Below, one piece after another: positions 1 to 10,102 of a stretch of DNA of 64,000 nt. Position numbers and translations under genes: made by a program. Location: the NCBI RefSeq assembly GCF_900099995.1, contig NZ_FNCZ01000001.1:992001-1056000 (forward strand). Reading direction: 5' to 3'. The stretch is from Winogradskyella thalassocola. GTDB lineage: Bacteria > Bacteroidota > Bacteroidia > Flavobacteriales > Flavobacteriaceae. The notes beneath the pieces are model-generated. The model saw only the letters and a program-made list of their open reading frames with translations. It had not been told where the DNA came from and made no database searches. Numbering within the stretch: position 1 is the stretch's first letter; each line of letters begins with the position of its first letter.

Positions 1-2856
1 CTCAATAAGTACTATACCATTTAAAACTGCAATTCCGAAAAGTGCAATAAAGCCAACACCTGCTGAAATACTAAAAGGCAAATCGCGCAACCATAGTAAT
101 AAGATACCACCAACGGCCGAAAGCGGAATAGCAGAATACACTAATAAGGCTTCTTTAACAGAATTAAAGGCAAAATAGAGTAGTAGAAATATTAAGGCCA
201 ATGCAATGGGTACAGCAACTGTTAATCGTGCTTTGGCACTTTCTAGATTTTCAAATTGTCCACCATAAGTAATAGTGTAACCAACAGGTAATTTAAGCTT
301 GCTGTCAATAATAATTCTAACATCATCTACAACAGATTGCAAATCTCGGTTTCTCACGTTAATACCAACCACGATTCTACGTTTGGTATCATCGCGAGAT
401 ATTTTTGCTGGTCCGGTTGTATATTGGATTTTGGCTAATTCGCTGAGCGGAATTTTAGTGCCACTAGGGGTATCTACATATAAGTTTTCTAGGCTTTCTA
501 TGTTTTTACGATTCTTTTCATCTAATCGAATCACTAAATCAAAACGTTTTTCACCTTCAAAAACACTACCTACGGTTCCACCTGCAAATCCCATTGAAAT
601 CAATTGATTAACATCTGAAATATTTAAACCATAACGCGCAATTTTACTTCGATTGAAAGTGACACTCATTTGCGGTAGCCCTTCGACTTTTTCAATAATA
701 ATATCTGATGCGCCTTCAACATCTTGAATTAGACGTTTTATGTCATCTGCTTTATTGGCTAAAACGGATAACTCGTCACCAAAGATTTTAATAGCAATAT
801 CTGCTCTAACACCTGTAATTAATTCGTTAAATCGCATTTCAATAGGTTGGGTGAATTCTACTTCCATACCTGGGATTATAGTCAATGCGTCTTTAAATTT
901 ATCTGCTAATTCATCTTTGCTTTTTGCAGAAACCCATTCTTTTTTAGGTTTCAGTTTTATGATAACATCGCTTTCTTCCATAGACATTGGGTCTGTTGGG
1001 ACTTCTGCGGCACCAATCCTACTCACTACTTGGTCAACTTCCGGGAAATTATCTAGTAAGACTTGCTCAATTTTAGTGGTTATTTCTATGGTTTTACCGA
1101 GTGAAGTTCCTGTTTTTAAAACCGGTTGAATGACAAAATCACCTTCATCTAAAGTCGGTACAAATTCGCCACCCATTCTACTGAATACATAAAAACTAGA
1201 AACTAATAATAGAATTGCTAATCCAATCACTAATTTTTTGTGTTGTAAAGCCCAATTGATAGAAGGTTTATACCATGAGTTTAAAACTTTCATTAGTCTA
1301 ACAGAAACATTCTTATCGCTCGGTTTATTAGGTTTTAAAAATAAAGAAGCTACTACAGGAACATAAGTTAAACATAAAAGCATGGCTCCAATTAATGCAA
1401 AGCTAAAGGTTAAGGCCATTGGTCTAAACATTTTACCTTCCACACCACTTAAGGATAAGATTGGAATGAAAACGATTAAAATGATTAATTGTCCAAAAAT
1501 GGCAGAATTCATCATTTTTGAGGCGCTTTTTAGTGTAATGGCATCGATTTCGACTTGTTTTGCTTCTTTTGTGAGTGCTTTTAGATTGTCGCTTTGTGTT
1601 ATAATTCTGAAAGCAATAAACTCGACAATAATAACGGCTCCATCAATAATAATTCCAAAATCGATGGCGCCAAGACTCATTAAATTGGCATCGACACCAA
1701 AAAGGTTCATTAAGGAAATTGCGAATAATAGACTCAACGGAATCACAGAAGCGACTACTAATCCAGAACGTAAATTACCTAATAATAATACTACAACAAA
1801 TATGACGATGAGCGACCCTAGAATTAAGTTTTCGGAAACCGTAAATGTTGTTTTTCCTATGAGCTCACTTCGTTCTAAAAAGCCATTAATAAAAACACCT
1901 TCTGGTAGACTGCTTTGCACAGAAGCAACGCGTTCTTTTACAGCATCAATAATGGCTTTAGAACTACCATCTTTTAACATCATAATCTGACCAAGAACTT
2001 TTTCACCTTGGCCATTTCCTGTTATAGCTCCAAATCGTGTGGCGCTGCCAAATCTTACTTCTGCAATGTCTTTTATGTAAATGGGCATGCCCTCATTCTT
2101 CACTACAATATTGCCAATATCATCAAGAGATTTTACCAAACCTTCACCACGGATAAAAAAGGCTTGGTCGGTTTTTTCAATGTATCCACCACCTGCAACG
2201 CTGTTGTTTTTTTCTAAGGCGTCATAGATTTCGGAAAGCGAAATATGCATGGCATTTAACTGCTGAGGATTAATAGCAACCTCATATTGCTTTAAAAATC
2301 CTCCCCATGTATTAACTTCAACTACTCCTGGAATTCCTGAAAGTTGACGTTTTACAATCCAATCTTGGATAGTTCTTAAGTCCGTTACAGAATATTGGTC
2401 TTCATAACCCGGTTTAACATCTAAAATATATTGATAAATTTCACCCAAACCTGTTGTGATTGGACCCATTTCTGGACTTCCAAAGCCTTCTGGGATTTTT
2501 TCTGTTGCCGATTTTATTTTCTCGGCAATCAATTGTCTTGGAAGATAGGTTCCCATATCATCTTCAAAAACAATGGTAACTACAGAAAGGCCAAATTTAG
2601 ATACGGAACGGATTTCTTCGACTCCTGGTAAATTTGCCATTTCCAATTCTACCGGATATGTAATAAACTGCTCAACATCTTGAGTCGATAAATTACGAGA
2701 AGTGGTAATAACTTGGACTTGATTATTGGTAATATCGGGTACAGCTCCTATAGGAATTTGGGTTAAGGATAAAATACCGAAACCAACAATAAATGCCGTA
2801 AACAGGAAAATAATCAGCTTATTTATTAAGCTGAACTTTATAATGTGTTCTAACAT
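1..2856 (-). CDS. CzcA-like heavy-metal RND efflux pump (3' end outside window)
   Basis: Inner-membrane proton-driven pump of a tripartite metal efflux system. The reading frame is open from the ATG at 2854-2856 to the left edge of the window, so 952 residues are visible and the C-terminus is missing. The N-terminus [17 protein letters not shown] leads into TM1, followed by a periplasmic porter domain (about 40-340), TM2-6, a second porter domain (about 550-850) and TM8-10. The TM4 proton-relay segment near residues 390-405 reads [14 protein letters not shown]. This carries the D-D-E pattern of divalent-cation (Co/Zn/Cd/Ni) pumps rather than that of Cu/Ag pumps. The gene follows the His-rich protein at 2923-3312 by 66 bases, likely as an operon. 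Partner adaptor and outer-membrane genes would lie to the left. Family is certain; metal specificity is inferred. Confidence 0.93.
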   Translation of the reverse strand, partial: MLEHIIKFSLINKLIIFLFTAFIVGFGILSLTQIPIGAVPDITNNQVQVITTSRNLSTQDVEQFITYPVELEMANLPGVEEIRSVSKFGLSVVTIVFEDDMGTYLPRQLIAEKIKSATEKIPEGFGSPEMGPITTGLGEIYQYILDVKPGYEDQYSVTDLRTIQDWIVKRQLSGIPGVVEVNTWGGFLKQYEVAINPQQLNAMHISLSEIYDALEKNNSVAGGGYIEKTDQAFFIRGEGLVKSLDDIGNIVVKNEGMPIYIKDIAEVRFGSATRFGAITGNGQGEKVLGQIMMLKDGSSKAIIDAVKERVASVQSSLPEGVFINGFLERSELIGKTTFTVSENLILGSLIVIFVVVLLLGNLRSGLVVASVIPLSLLFAISLMNLFGVDANLMSLGAIDFGIIIDGAVIIVEFIAFRIITQSDNLKALTKEAKQVEIDAITLKSASKMMNSAIFGQLIILIVFIPILSLSGVEGKMFRPMALTFSFALIGAMLLCLTYVPVVASLFLKPNKPSDKNVSVRLMKVLNSWYKPSINWALQHKKLVIGLAILLLVSSFYVFSRMGGEFVPTLDEGDFVIQPVLKTGTSLGKTIEITTKIEQVLLDNFPEVDQVVSRIGAAEVPTDPMSMEESDVIIKLKPKKEWVSAKSKDELADKFKDALTIIPGMEVEFTQPIEMRFNELITGVRADIAIKIFGDELSVLANKADDIKRLIQDVEGASDIIIEKVEGLPQMSVTFNRSKIARYGLNISDVNQLISMGFAGGTVGSVFEGEKRFDLVIRLDEKNRKNIESLENLYVDTPSGTKIPLSELAKIQYTTGPAKISRDDTKRRIVVGINVRNRDLQSVVDDVRIIIDSKLKLPVGYTITYGGQFENLESAKARLTVAVPIALALIFLLLYFAFNSVKEALLVYSAIPLSAVGGILLLWLRDLPFSISAGVGFIALFGIAVLNGIVLIE

Positions 2857-2922
2857 AATTCAATAAAATTAAAATTTAATAAATGCCCGTTTTAATAAAC
2901 AGGATTAAAAACTAAAAATGAA

Positions 2923-3312
2923 TTATGCGTGTTTGGGTGGTTGAAAAACAGATAGTTTCTCGAAGTTGGTATGAGAATCTGTGTAATGAAAGTTGAATGG
3001 AATTTTTATAAAACTTTGATGAGTCAATTCAAAAGTGACAGTCGTATTAATAAATGGGATGTTCATATGAGAACATAATTGATGAGCATCTTTAAATGGT
3101 AAATTTTGGTGTTCATCATGCTCATTATCATGATTAACCTTAGCATCTCCATAATGTTCAGCTAGAAACTGATAGAAGGTGTCTCCATACATTTCTTTAT
3201 GAAACTCAGCATGCTCCATTAATATCCCAAACTTAGAAAGATCTTCTATGCCTATATTGAAACTTTGAAAAAGTATCAATATTGAATATGTGAAAGCTAC
3301 TATTTTACTCAT
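2923..3312 (-). CDS. small His-rich exported protein of the metal-efflux operon
   Basis: A 129-residue protein with a hydrophobic N-terminal segment (about residues 5-20), probably a signal peptide or anchor. The middle is rich in His, Asp and Glu (around 60-85, including NHDNEHDEHQ and DAHQLCSHMN), and the protein ends in PPKHA. I cannot name a family. Small His-rich open reading frames of this type occur in front of CzcA/CusA genes in Bacteroidota, and this one sits 66 bases upstream of the pump on the same strand. A role as a periplasmic metal-binding or sensing accessory protein is inferred from composition and position only. Confidence 0.7.
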   Translation of the reverse strand: MSKIVAFTYSILILFQSFNIGIEDLSKFGILMEHAEFHKEMYGDTFYQFLAEHYGDAKVNHDNEHDEHQNLPFKDAHQLCSHMNIPFINTTVTFELTHQSFIKIPFNFHYTDSHTNFEKLSVFQPPKHA

Positions 3313-3371
3313 AACGAGTACGAAGATACAAATTTCCGTATTTACAATATGTAATAATAGTTACAAATGAC

Positions 3372-6300
3372 TTAGAAATAAGCCTTCAATTGAACCGTTC
3401 CGGTATGAATCATTTTAGAAGTTTCTGATTTACGTCCGAAATAATTCAAATTCAAATCTAAATATTTGGTCAACTTCTTTTGTGCTAATAAACTCCATGT
3501 AAAGTTTTTTCCTGGTTGTAATCCTTCAAGTATTTGGTAAGCTACTGGCGAATTGGAATTACCTTCAAATTCATTTTGAAAGAAGTTAAATTCTCCTGTC
3601 AATGCAATCTTCTGTGCATTATTATATGTAAAAGATAAACCATAATTATTCTGAGCTAAGGTTTCTAAACTACCAATGGTATTTTCTTTAGACGTGTATT
3701 GGTAAAAGAGATCAAACTGTGCGTTTTCGCTAAATAAATAGCTCAATTTTGGTTTAAAATGGTATTCGTCAATAGTGTAATTGCGATTTGTAAAATTCTG
3801 ACTTTTACTCTCTTCTTTACCCAAATTAGCTAATGCATTTACTAACCAATTTGTATCAAATTTATGATTGAAATTCAGTTGATGACTATTTATTTTATTT
3901 TGCTGCAAACCTATGGATAATAAGTTCCGACTCTTATTGGTTAAAAAAGTATAAGAGGTTGTGTAGTGTTGTTTTCCTCTGTTGAAAAACAGAATATTTC
4001 TAATACTATAATTTAAGGATACAAAATCCTCAGTGTCCAAATCATCCTTTAAGGCTTCAAATGGATTTAAATTAAATGAATTTCCATTTTTAAACTTTTT
4101 ACTATCGACAATAAAGGAGGCTTGGTCATAAAAATGAGACCAAAATTGCTTCGATTTATTTTCGGAAACACTCCATGTTTGCGGATTTATGGTTACCGTT
4201 TGTCCAAATCGATTTTGATGTGTTTGAACAAAAACCTGATTAGGTAGTAGCACTCTAATATAACTACCTTGGTCTGCAAATTGCGCAATTTCAAACTCAT
4301 TTAATTCTTGGATGCCATTTTCGTTATAATCAATCCAAGTGTAGGCTCCTTGTCCGGCTTCAACTTCAATATAAGTGAAATCTTGTTGCGCTAAGCTACC
4401 TGAATTGGTTTCAAAACTGGTGTTCCATAAAATGAGATTGTTAAATAATTTTTGATTAAAATTTAAACGACTATTCAAACTTTGCTCATTATCTATGCTA
4501 TTATCTTCGGATTTTAAATCTCTGTAATTCACATATAACTGCAGTGTTGTGTTTTTATTCTGAATTAATCTAGATTTTAAATAATAGGTGTTAGAACTGT
4601 TAACGCGCTCCAAATTATTGTTTCGTAAACTGTCATTAAAACGTTTAATATATCCAACTTCTGCAAACACTTTGGTGCTATCACCAATACCAACAAAAGC
4701 TTCGTAGGATTTAAATTTCTGACTTAAAGGAGTTAATACATCTGTAGCAATAACACGTTGTTCGTTATCTTCAGATGCGAATTTTACACCGGTCCATTTG
4801 TTGTTTTTACCATAAACCACACGATTAAAAGAGCGTAAAAAGGTAGAACGATTAATCGTGCTTTCATTATTTAAAAAACTAGAGTTTGAGAAAATTCTGA
4901 AATCACCTAAGCGCATATTAGCAGTAATGTGATGTCGGTTTCCAATGAAGTTTTCAGAATAGTTTAAATGTTCAAAATTATAAGTTGCTACACCTTTTTT
5001 AGAATGGGATAGGCGCAATCCTGTTGTAAATAACAATTGATTTCCAAAGTCTATATTACCTTGATCAGTTTCTTCTGAGCTCTCTAAGTTCCAATCCCGA
5101 TTAAATTCAGCTCTGTACAATCGCTGTATAGTCTCAAAATCTTTTTGAATAAAATCGGCATCAACGAGTGCAGATAAATTCCATAGACTATCGGATTTAA
5201 TGAGGTTTTGTTTTAAAGTGAATTTCCCCGCATAACCATTATTATTGTCATCGTCTAAATTCGAAAATAAATTGTTATCCTTTTTGCTTCCTGCCAATTC
5301 AAAAAAGATATCTGTTTTTTTTGATGGGGTATATTGTCCATTAACTACCGCAATTTGCAAGCGTTCTGGAGCAACCAATTGCACAATAGGGTCATAGTTG
5401 CCTTGAGGTATGCCAGCAATTGGTGCTACATATTCAAAAATATTATTAATAGCAGTTGAGTTTCTTAAAATATAATTTCCTTGATTGGCTCCAACCAATG
5501 TAAAGCGAACACTATATAATTCGTCTTCTGGATTATTTGAAAACACAAAAATTTCCTCTAGTCCCAATAGTTCTTTTTTATATAAGATTCGGTTTTCAGA
5601 ATAGGATGTTAGCGTTGCTGAAGGTGCCACCATTAAATCTTGGTTGTCACCTGCGTCTGCCAAAACTTGTATTTGTTCTGTGGAAAGATTTTGTTGTAAA
5701 GGCTGATTTTTAGCATCACTTTCTGAATAAATGGAAACATTCAATTTTAAAGTTTCTGTTTCAAAATTGGCACCGCCAAACACGGTAAATCGTGAATAAT
5801 TACGTTCGCTAAATTGATAATCTACTGTAATCCGCATTTCGGAAGTAATGGGGAATGTAGAGTTGAAAATGATTTCTCCAGCGTTATAATCAATAATGTA
5901 ATCGTTATTTTCTCCGCGTTCTAAAGGCACTCCATTTACATAAACGGTTTCACTTCCAGACACCACCAAAACGTACAATTCGTTGTTAGAACCACGCAAT
6001 TTGTAAGGCCCTTGGTTACCTTCCTGAGCTGTAAATTGGGTTGTTGTAAACTGACCACGTACTAAAGCACCCGACGCATAAACAGATGCTTTTTCACTTA
6101 TGTTAGCATTCACCATTAGACCTTGCACACGTTTCGAAAAATTTGCGAAATAACTTTTAGTGTTCTCTAAATCGATGTCTCCTGCGCGTATATTCCAATC
6201 GTCACTAAACAATTCAATAAAAACTTGATCAAATTCGTCTAAACGCTGCGAATAGCCACTTTCTTGCAACGGAATATTAGCATCTTGTATAGACGCTCTT

Positions 6301-6815
6301 AAGGATACTTTATCACTCAATTTTCCTGAAATCTGTAAATCGAGTTCACTATTTAATACGGAATTCTGATTGTTTCCAATCGTGACTCCTCTCGAAATAC
6401 TTCCAGAAGTGGTTAAGCCATCAAAAGGTGTAAAGGTGTTTTTAGACGTGGTATTTTGAAGTTGATAAAGTTGCTGAAAATCTGAGGAGCGTTCAATAAT
6501 AACGGCATCGTCTAGTTGTTTGTAAACTTTAGTTAAGAAATTCGGATAACGTAAATACTCTACTTGAATACTGTCTATTTCAGTAGGAAATTTAAAACGT
6601 AATAGTGCTTTTGAAAAATCAACAACATATAATGTAGAATCGATGATTCGGTTATCTTTTGTTCTTATGGTAAATCTTGAAGGATTAATACTTACAGAAT
6701 CAATTTGAATAGCATCCGTAACGGCTATTTTCTTTTTTATATAACTACTATTCTGCTCTTGGGAAAAGCCCAAAGAAGCACATAGAATTAGTAAAAAGGA
6801 AATAGCAATTTTCAT
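3372..6815 (-). CDS. large outer-membrane beta-barrel protein, function unknown
   Basis: An 1147-residue exported protein with signal peptide MKIAISFLLILCASLGFSQ. The first 350 residues are beta-rich and include a stretch (about 290-325) with GVPLERGENNDYIIDY followed by NAGEIIF, a pattern typical of conserved Bacteroidota surface proteins. The remainder is made of alternating amphipathic strands with many aromatic and Asn residues (for example around 590-700 and 985-1147) and ends in an aromatic residue (KAYF), as expected of an outer-membrane barrel. No TonB box or plug is obvious. It is monocistronic and divergent from exonuclease III, with palindromic and direct repeats in the shared upstream region. 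I do not recognise a named function. Confidence 0.75.
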   Translation of the reverse strand: MKIAISFLLILCASLGFSQEQNSSYIKKKIAVTDAIQIDSVSINPSRFTIRTKDNRIIDSTLYVVDFSKALLRFKFPTEIDSIQVEYLRYPNFLTKVYKQLDDAVIIERSSDFQQLYQLQNTTSKNTFTPFDGLTTSGSISRGVTIGNNQNSVLNSELDLQISGKLSDKVSLRASIQDANIPLQESGYSQRLDEFDQVFIELFSDDWNIRAGDIDLENTKSYFANFSKRVQGLMVNANISEKASVYASGALVRGQFTTTQFTAQEGNQGPYKLRGSNNELYVLVVSGSETVYVNGVPLERGENNDYIIDYNAGEIIFNSTFPITSEMRITVDYQFSERNYSRFTVFGGANFETETLKLNVSIYSESDAKNQPLQQNLSTEQIQVLADAGDNQDLMVAPSATLTSYSENRILYKKELLGLEEIFVFSNNPEDELYSVRFTLVGANQGNYILRNSTAINNIFEYVAPIAGIPQGNYDPIVQLVAPERLQIAVVNGQYTPSKKTDIFFELAGSKKDNNLFSNLDDDNNNGYAGKFTLKQNLIKSDSLWNLSALVDADFIQKDFETIQRLYRAEFNRDWNLESSEETDQGNIDFGNQLLFTTGLRLSHSKKGVATYNFEHLNYSENFIGNRHHITANMRLGDFRIFSNSSFLNNESTINRSTFLRSFNRVVYGKNNKWTGVKFASEDNEQRVIATDVLTPLSQKFKSYEAFVGIGDSTKVFAEVGYIKRFNDSLRNNNLERVNSSNTYYLKSRLIQNKNTTLQLYVNYRDLKSEDNSIDNEQSLNSRLNFNQKLFNNLILWNTSFETNSGSLAQQDFTYIEVEAGQGAYTWIDYNENGIQELNEFEIAQFADQGSYIRVLLPNQVFVQTHQNRFGQTVTINPQTWSVSENKSKQFWSHFYDQASFIVDSKKFKNGNSFNLNPFEALKDDLDTEDFVSLNYSIRNILFFNRGKQHYTTSYTFLTNKSRNLLSIGLQQNKINSHQLNFNHKFDTNWLVNALANLGKEESKSQNFTNRNYTIDEYHFKPKLSYLFSENAQFDLFYQYTSKENTIGSLETLAQNNYGLSFTYNNAQKIALTGEFNFFQNEFEGNSNSPVAYQILEGLQPGKNFTWSLLAQKKLTKYLDLNLNYFGRKSETSKMIHTGTVQLKAYF

Positions 6816-6830
6816 GTAGAATAATAACTG

Positions 6831-6873
6831 TTTTAAGCTTAAAATATTTTATCGTTAAAACAAGCTTAAAATA
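6831..6873. repeat. palindrome and direct repeats upstream of the large OMP gene
   Basis: TTTTAAGCTTAAAA at 6831-6844 is a perfect 14-base palindrome. Its right half recurs as a direct repeat: AAGCTTAAAATA at 6835-6846 and again at 6862-6873, 27 bases apart. It lies just upstream of the minus-strand outer-membrane protein start (6815) and could be an operator. No function is shown. Confidence 0.4.
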
Positions 6874-7017
6874 ATGCTGTAAAAGTAGCGTATTATTTAA
6901 TTTAGCGGTTAATCAGAAAATGACGAGATGAAACGAGCATGTTGGAGCTTTAATTACCCAAACGGATGATTAATAGCGAACAGCATGTGGCCATTGAAAA
7001 ACAATAAATATAAATAC

Positions 7018-7779
7018 ATGAAAATAGTTTCTTATAACGTAAATGGTATTAGAGCAGCTGTAAATAAAGGCTTTGTAGAATGGTTAAAAGCAACAAATCC
7101 GGATGTTGTTTGTTTACAAGAAATTAAAGCAATGGAAGAACAACTCGATTTAGATTTGTTTACAGAAGCGGGTTACAACTTTAATTATTGGTTTAGCGCG
7201 CAGAAAAAAGGCTACAGTGGAGTTGCGATTTTATGTAAAGAAGAACCAAATCATATAGAATTCGGCACAGGAATAGAATCTATGGATTTTGAAGGTAGAA
7301 ACATTAGAGTAGACTATGATGGAGTTTCAGTGATGAGTATGTATTTACCATCTGGTACTAACGATGCCAGATTGTCTCATAAGTTTGAGTATATGAATCT
7401 TATTCAGCAGTATTTAATAGAACTTCAAACTGAAAAATCAAACTTAGTGGTCTGTGGTGATTATAATATTTGTCATGAAGAAATAGATATTCATAATCCA
7501 AAAATGAAAGGTGTTTCAGGATTTTTACCAGAAGAACGCGAATGGTTAGGCGATTTTATAGAGAGCGGATTTATAGATAGTTTTAGGTATTTACATCCTG
7601 AGCGTCAGGAGTATTCATGGTGGAGTTATAGAGCGAATTCTAGAGCTAACAACAAAGGTTGGCGGTTAGATTATGCCATGGTAAGCACACCGTTACAAGA
7701 AAAAATAAAACGCAGCGTTATATTAACGGAAGCAGTACATAGTGATCATTGTCCGATTTTATTAGAATTGGATATTTAA
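7018..7779 (+). CDS. xth: exodeoxyribonuclease III
   Basis: A 253-residue AP endonuclease / 3'-5' exonuclease of the endonuclease/exonuclease/phosphatase fold, acting in base-excision repair. Visible motifs are YNVNGIR near the N-terminus, LQEIKA with the metal-binding Glu (E35), GDYNICH, RLDYAM and the C-terminal SDHCPI with the catalytic Asp-His pair. Length matches bacterial ExoIII. I chose the ATG at 7018 (MKIVSYNVNGIR) over an in-frame ATG at 6985 because family members begin at this point and the upstream 11 codons are poor, lysine- and asparagine-rich sequence. It is divergent from the large OMP gene and followed 62 bases later by an OmpA lipoprotein. Confidence 0.95.
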   Translation: MKIVSYNVNGIRAAVNKGFVEWLKATNPDVVCLQEIKAMEEQLDLDLFTEAGYNFNYWFSAQKKGYSGVAILCKEEPNHIEFGTGIESMDFEGRNIRVDYDGVSVMSMYLPSGTNDARLSHKFEYMNLIQQYLIELQTEKSNLVVCGDYNICHEEIDIHNPKMKGVSGFLPEEREWLGDFIESGFIDSFRYLHPERQEYSWWSYRANSRANNKGWRLDYAMVSTPLQEKIKRSVILTEAVHSDHCPILLELDI

Positions 7780-7841
7780 AAATAAAAATTAAAACAAACC
7801 CCAAATAGAAACTAAACTTAAAACAACTTAACAGAAGAGAC

Positions 7842-8801
7842 ATGATTAAAAAACTTTCAATCTTAGCATTAACCATCACATTATTTACGTCTTGCGTATC
7901 CAAGAAAATTTATACAGATCTTGAAGATAAATATGCCAATTTAAAACAGGAAAACCGTAGTTTAACTGATGAAGTAGGGGCATTGTCTGGCGATAAAACA
8001 AAGCTTACAAATGATTTAAGCCAGTTGCAATCGTCTTATGACGAAGCAGTTGCTGAACGCGATAAACTTCAAGCAGATTATGCTGCAGCGAAAACAAATC
8101 TCGAAACTCTAAAAGCGTCTTATAAAGCTTTAGAAGAAAATAGTTCAGCATCAATTGCGAAAAATTCACAGAAGAACAGAGAACTTTTAGCGCAGTTAGA
8201 AGCGAAGGAGCAAGCATTAGCAGCAGAGAATGAACGTTTAAATACGTTAAAACAAGAATTAGAAAGCCGTTCGCAACGTGTTGCAGAATTAGAAAATGTG
8301 ATTGCTTCTAAGGATGCGGCAATGCATAAATTAAAAGATGCGATTTCTAAAGCGTTGACTAATTTTGAAGGTAAAGGTTTAACTGTTGAGCAACGCAACG
8401 GTAAAGTTTATATTTCTATGGAAAATAAATTGTTATTTGAATCTGGAAGCTGGTATGTTGGGACACAAGGAAAACAAGCGGTAAAACAATTAGGAAGCGT
8501 ATTAGCTGAAAATCCTGAAATCTCAGTTTTAATTGAAGGGCATACCGATAATGTACCATACAAAGGGAATGCTCAATTGAGTGGCAACTGGGATTTATCT
8601 GCAAAACGTGCAACTGCCATTGTAAATATTCTTAGAGAAAATGATGCGATTAATCCTGAAAACTTAACAGCTGCAGGTCGTGGAGAATTTGCACCAATTG
8701 CTACAAACGATACCGCAGAAGGTAAAGCTAAGAATAGAAGAATTGAAGTGATATTAACGCCTAAGTTAGATGAGATTTCTAAATTGTTAAATGAGATATA
8801 A
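7842..8801 (+). CDS. OmpA-family lipoprotein with coiled-coil stalk
   Basis: A 319-residue lipoprotein. The signal peptide ends in the lipobox LFTSC (C18). Residues 25-175 form a long coiled coil rich in Ala, Glu, Lys and Leu, with heptad-like repeats. Residues about 205-315 are an OmpA C-terminal peptidoglycan-binding domain, seen from EGHTDNVPY and LSAKRA to the terminal KNRRIEV motif. It is expected to tether the outer membrane to peptidoglycan. It stands alone and is followed by the palindromic hairpin at 8855-8885. Confidence 0.92.
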   Translation: MIKKLSILALTITLFTSCVSKKIYTDLEDKYANLKQENRSLTDEVGALSGDKTKLTNDLSQLQSSYDEAVAERDKLQADYAAAKTNLETLKASYKALEENSSASIAKNSQKNRELLAQLEAKEQALAAENERLNTLKQELESRSQRVAELENVIASKDAAMHKLKDAISKALTNFEGKGLTVEQRNGKVYISMENKLLFESGSWYVGTQGKQAVKQLGSVLAENPEISVLIEGHTDNVPYKGNAQLSGNWDLSAKRATAIVNILRENDAINPENLTAAGRGEFAPIATNDTAEGKAKNRRIEVILTPKLDEISKLLNEI

Positions 8802-8854
8802 CAAATTCTTGCTAAAGTAGGAATTCTAAGGTTTAAAACCTTAACAAACATTTA

Positions 8855-8890
8855 GACCTCACAGATTTTCAAAACCTGTGAGGTCTTCTT
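8855..8890 (+). terminator. hairpin terminator after the OmpA lipoprotein
   Basis: GACCTCACAG at 8855-8864 pairs perfectly with CTGTGAGGTC at 8876-8885, followed by a T-rich stretch. The arm sequence resembles the hairpin after tyrS (AGACCTGTCAG, 23627) and looks like a dispersed flavobacterial palindrome doing terminator duty. Confidence 0.7.
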
Positions 8891-8922
8891 ATTTTTACAG
8901 TATATTCCAGGTGTGAAAATAT

Positions 8923-8996
8923 CACGCTGAGCGCAGTCGACACCTAGATTAGAAAATTAAGTTTAACTAAAATGAGATTCCTGCTTTCACAGGAAG
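8923..8996. repeat. two dispersed intergenic repeats before the aldo/keto reductase
   Basis: Positions 8923-8942 carry a CTGAGCGCAGTCGA-type repeat, related to sequences at 42906 and 49662. Positions 8972-8995 carry an inverted copy of the palindromic repeat found at 34354 and 49537 (here ATGAGATTCCTGCTTTCACA). No gene fits in this 199-base gap. Confidence 0.6.
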
Positions 8997-9000
8997 TGCT

Positions 9001-10038
9001 ATGAAATATACAACACTACCAAATACTGATATTAAAGTTAGCAAAATTTGCCTTGGCACCATGACTTGGGGCAATCAAAACACCCAGGACGAAGGGTTTT
9101 CTCAAATGGATTTTGCCTTAGATAAAGGGGTTAATTTCTTTGATACAGCAGAATTGTATCCTGTCCCTGCAAAGAAAGAAACTTATGCAGAGACCGAACG
9201 TATTATAGGCAATTGGTTTGCGAAAACAGGAAATAGAGATAAGGTTATTCTAGGTTCCAAAATAGCAGGAACAGGTGATTATACAGCTCATATTAGAACT
9301 AATGGTTTTACTAAAGACGCGCTTAACGATGCGGTAAATGATAGTCTGAAACGTTTGAAAACTGATTATCTAGATTTGTATCAATTGCATTGGCCAGAAA
9401 GAGATACGAACACGTTTGGTAAGCGCGATTATAACTATAATTCAAAAGATAAATGGGAAGATAATTTTAACGAAATTCTTCATAATCTCGATGACATTAT
9501 TAAATCAGGAAAAATAAGACAAATCGGAATTTCTAATGAAAAAGCTTGGGGAACCATGCGTTATTTAGAAGAATCTAGACAGCATAATTTGCCGAAAATG
9601 ATTACGATTCAAAATGCCTATTCACTATTATGTCGACCATTTGAAGGAGATTTAGCAGAAGTAGCACATAGGGAAAACATAGGGTTATTAGCCTATTCAC
9701 CAATGGCATTTGGAGTGTTATCTGGGAAATATATAAACGGAACAGCAGCAAAGGATGCGCGATTAAATGTGTATTCTCATTTTTCACGCTATAATAGTGC
9801 AAATGCAACTGAGGCGACGAAACGTTATTTAAAAATAGCAGAAGATAACGATATGTCTTTGGCGCAAATGTCGCTTGCTTTTGTAAATGAACGTCCTTTT
9901 GTAACAAGTAATATCATAGGCGCAACAAACCTTCAACAATTAGAAGAAAATATCGATAGTATTAATGTTTCTTTATCTGAAGATGTTATGAAAGCTATAA
10001 ACGCTGTGCACGCTGAGATTCCTAATCCTGCAACATAA
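9001..10038 (+). CDS. tas: NADP-dependent aldo/keto reductase, Tas family
   Basis: A 345-residue TIM-barrel oxidoreductase that matches the Tas subfamily in length and motifs: CLGTMTWGNQNTQ near residue 18, FFDTAELYPVP with the catalytic Asp and Tyr near 50, a Lys in LGSKIAGTG, YLDLYQLHWP near 122 and the NADP-binding GATNLQQLEENI near the C-terminus. It reduces carbonyl compounds with NADPH; the physiological substrate is unknown. It is monocistronic and converges on the Lrp gene with a shared hairpin between them. Confidence 0.92.
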   Translation: MKYTTLPNTDIKVSKICLGTMTWGNQNTQDEGFSQMDFALDKGVNFFDTAELYPVPAKKETYAETERIIGNWFAKTGNRDKVILGSKIAGTGDYTAHIRTNGFTKDALNDAVNDSLKRLKTDYLDLYQLHWPERDTNTFGKRDYNYNSKDKWEDNFNEILHNLDDIIKSGKIRQIGISNEKAWGTMRYLEESRQHNLPKMITIQNAYSLLCRPFEGDLAEVAHRENIGLLAYSPMAFGVLSGKYINGTAAKDARLNVYSHFSRYNSANATEATKRYLKIAEDNDMSLAQMSLAFVNERPFVTSNIIGATNLQQLEENIDSINVSLSEDVMKAINAVHAEIPNPAT

Positions 10039-10065
10039 TAAGTATTATATATAGAAATATACTAG

Positions 10066-10093
10066 CGCTCATCGATGATGGGCGTTTTTTTTT
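10066..10093 (+). terminator. rho-independent terminator between tas and lrp
   Basis: CGCTCATC at 10066-10073 pairs with GATGGGCG at 10077-10084 (one G-T pair), followed by nine T residues. It terminates the plus-strand tas gene. Confidence 0.8.
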
Positions 10094-10102
10094 ATGCAAA
10101 AA

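Noticed and set aside
299..2631. Several plus-strand open frames of 66-202 codons
   Set aside because: They are antisense shadows of the CzcA-like gene, which is read without interruption on the minus strand with full family motifs.
8005..8851. Minus-strand open frames within the OmpA lipoprotein
   Set aside because: They lie opposite a coding region with clear signal peptide, coiled coil and OmpA motifs; their own composition shows no family features.
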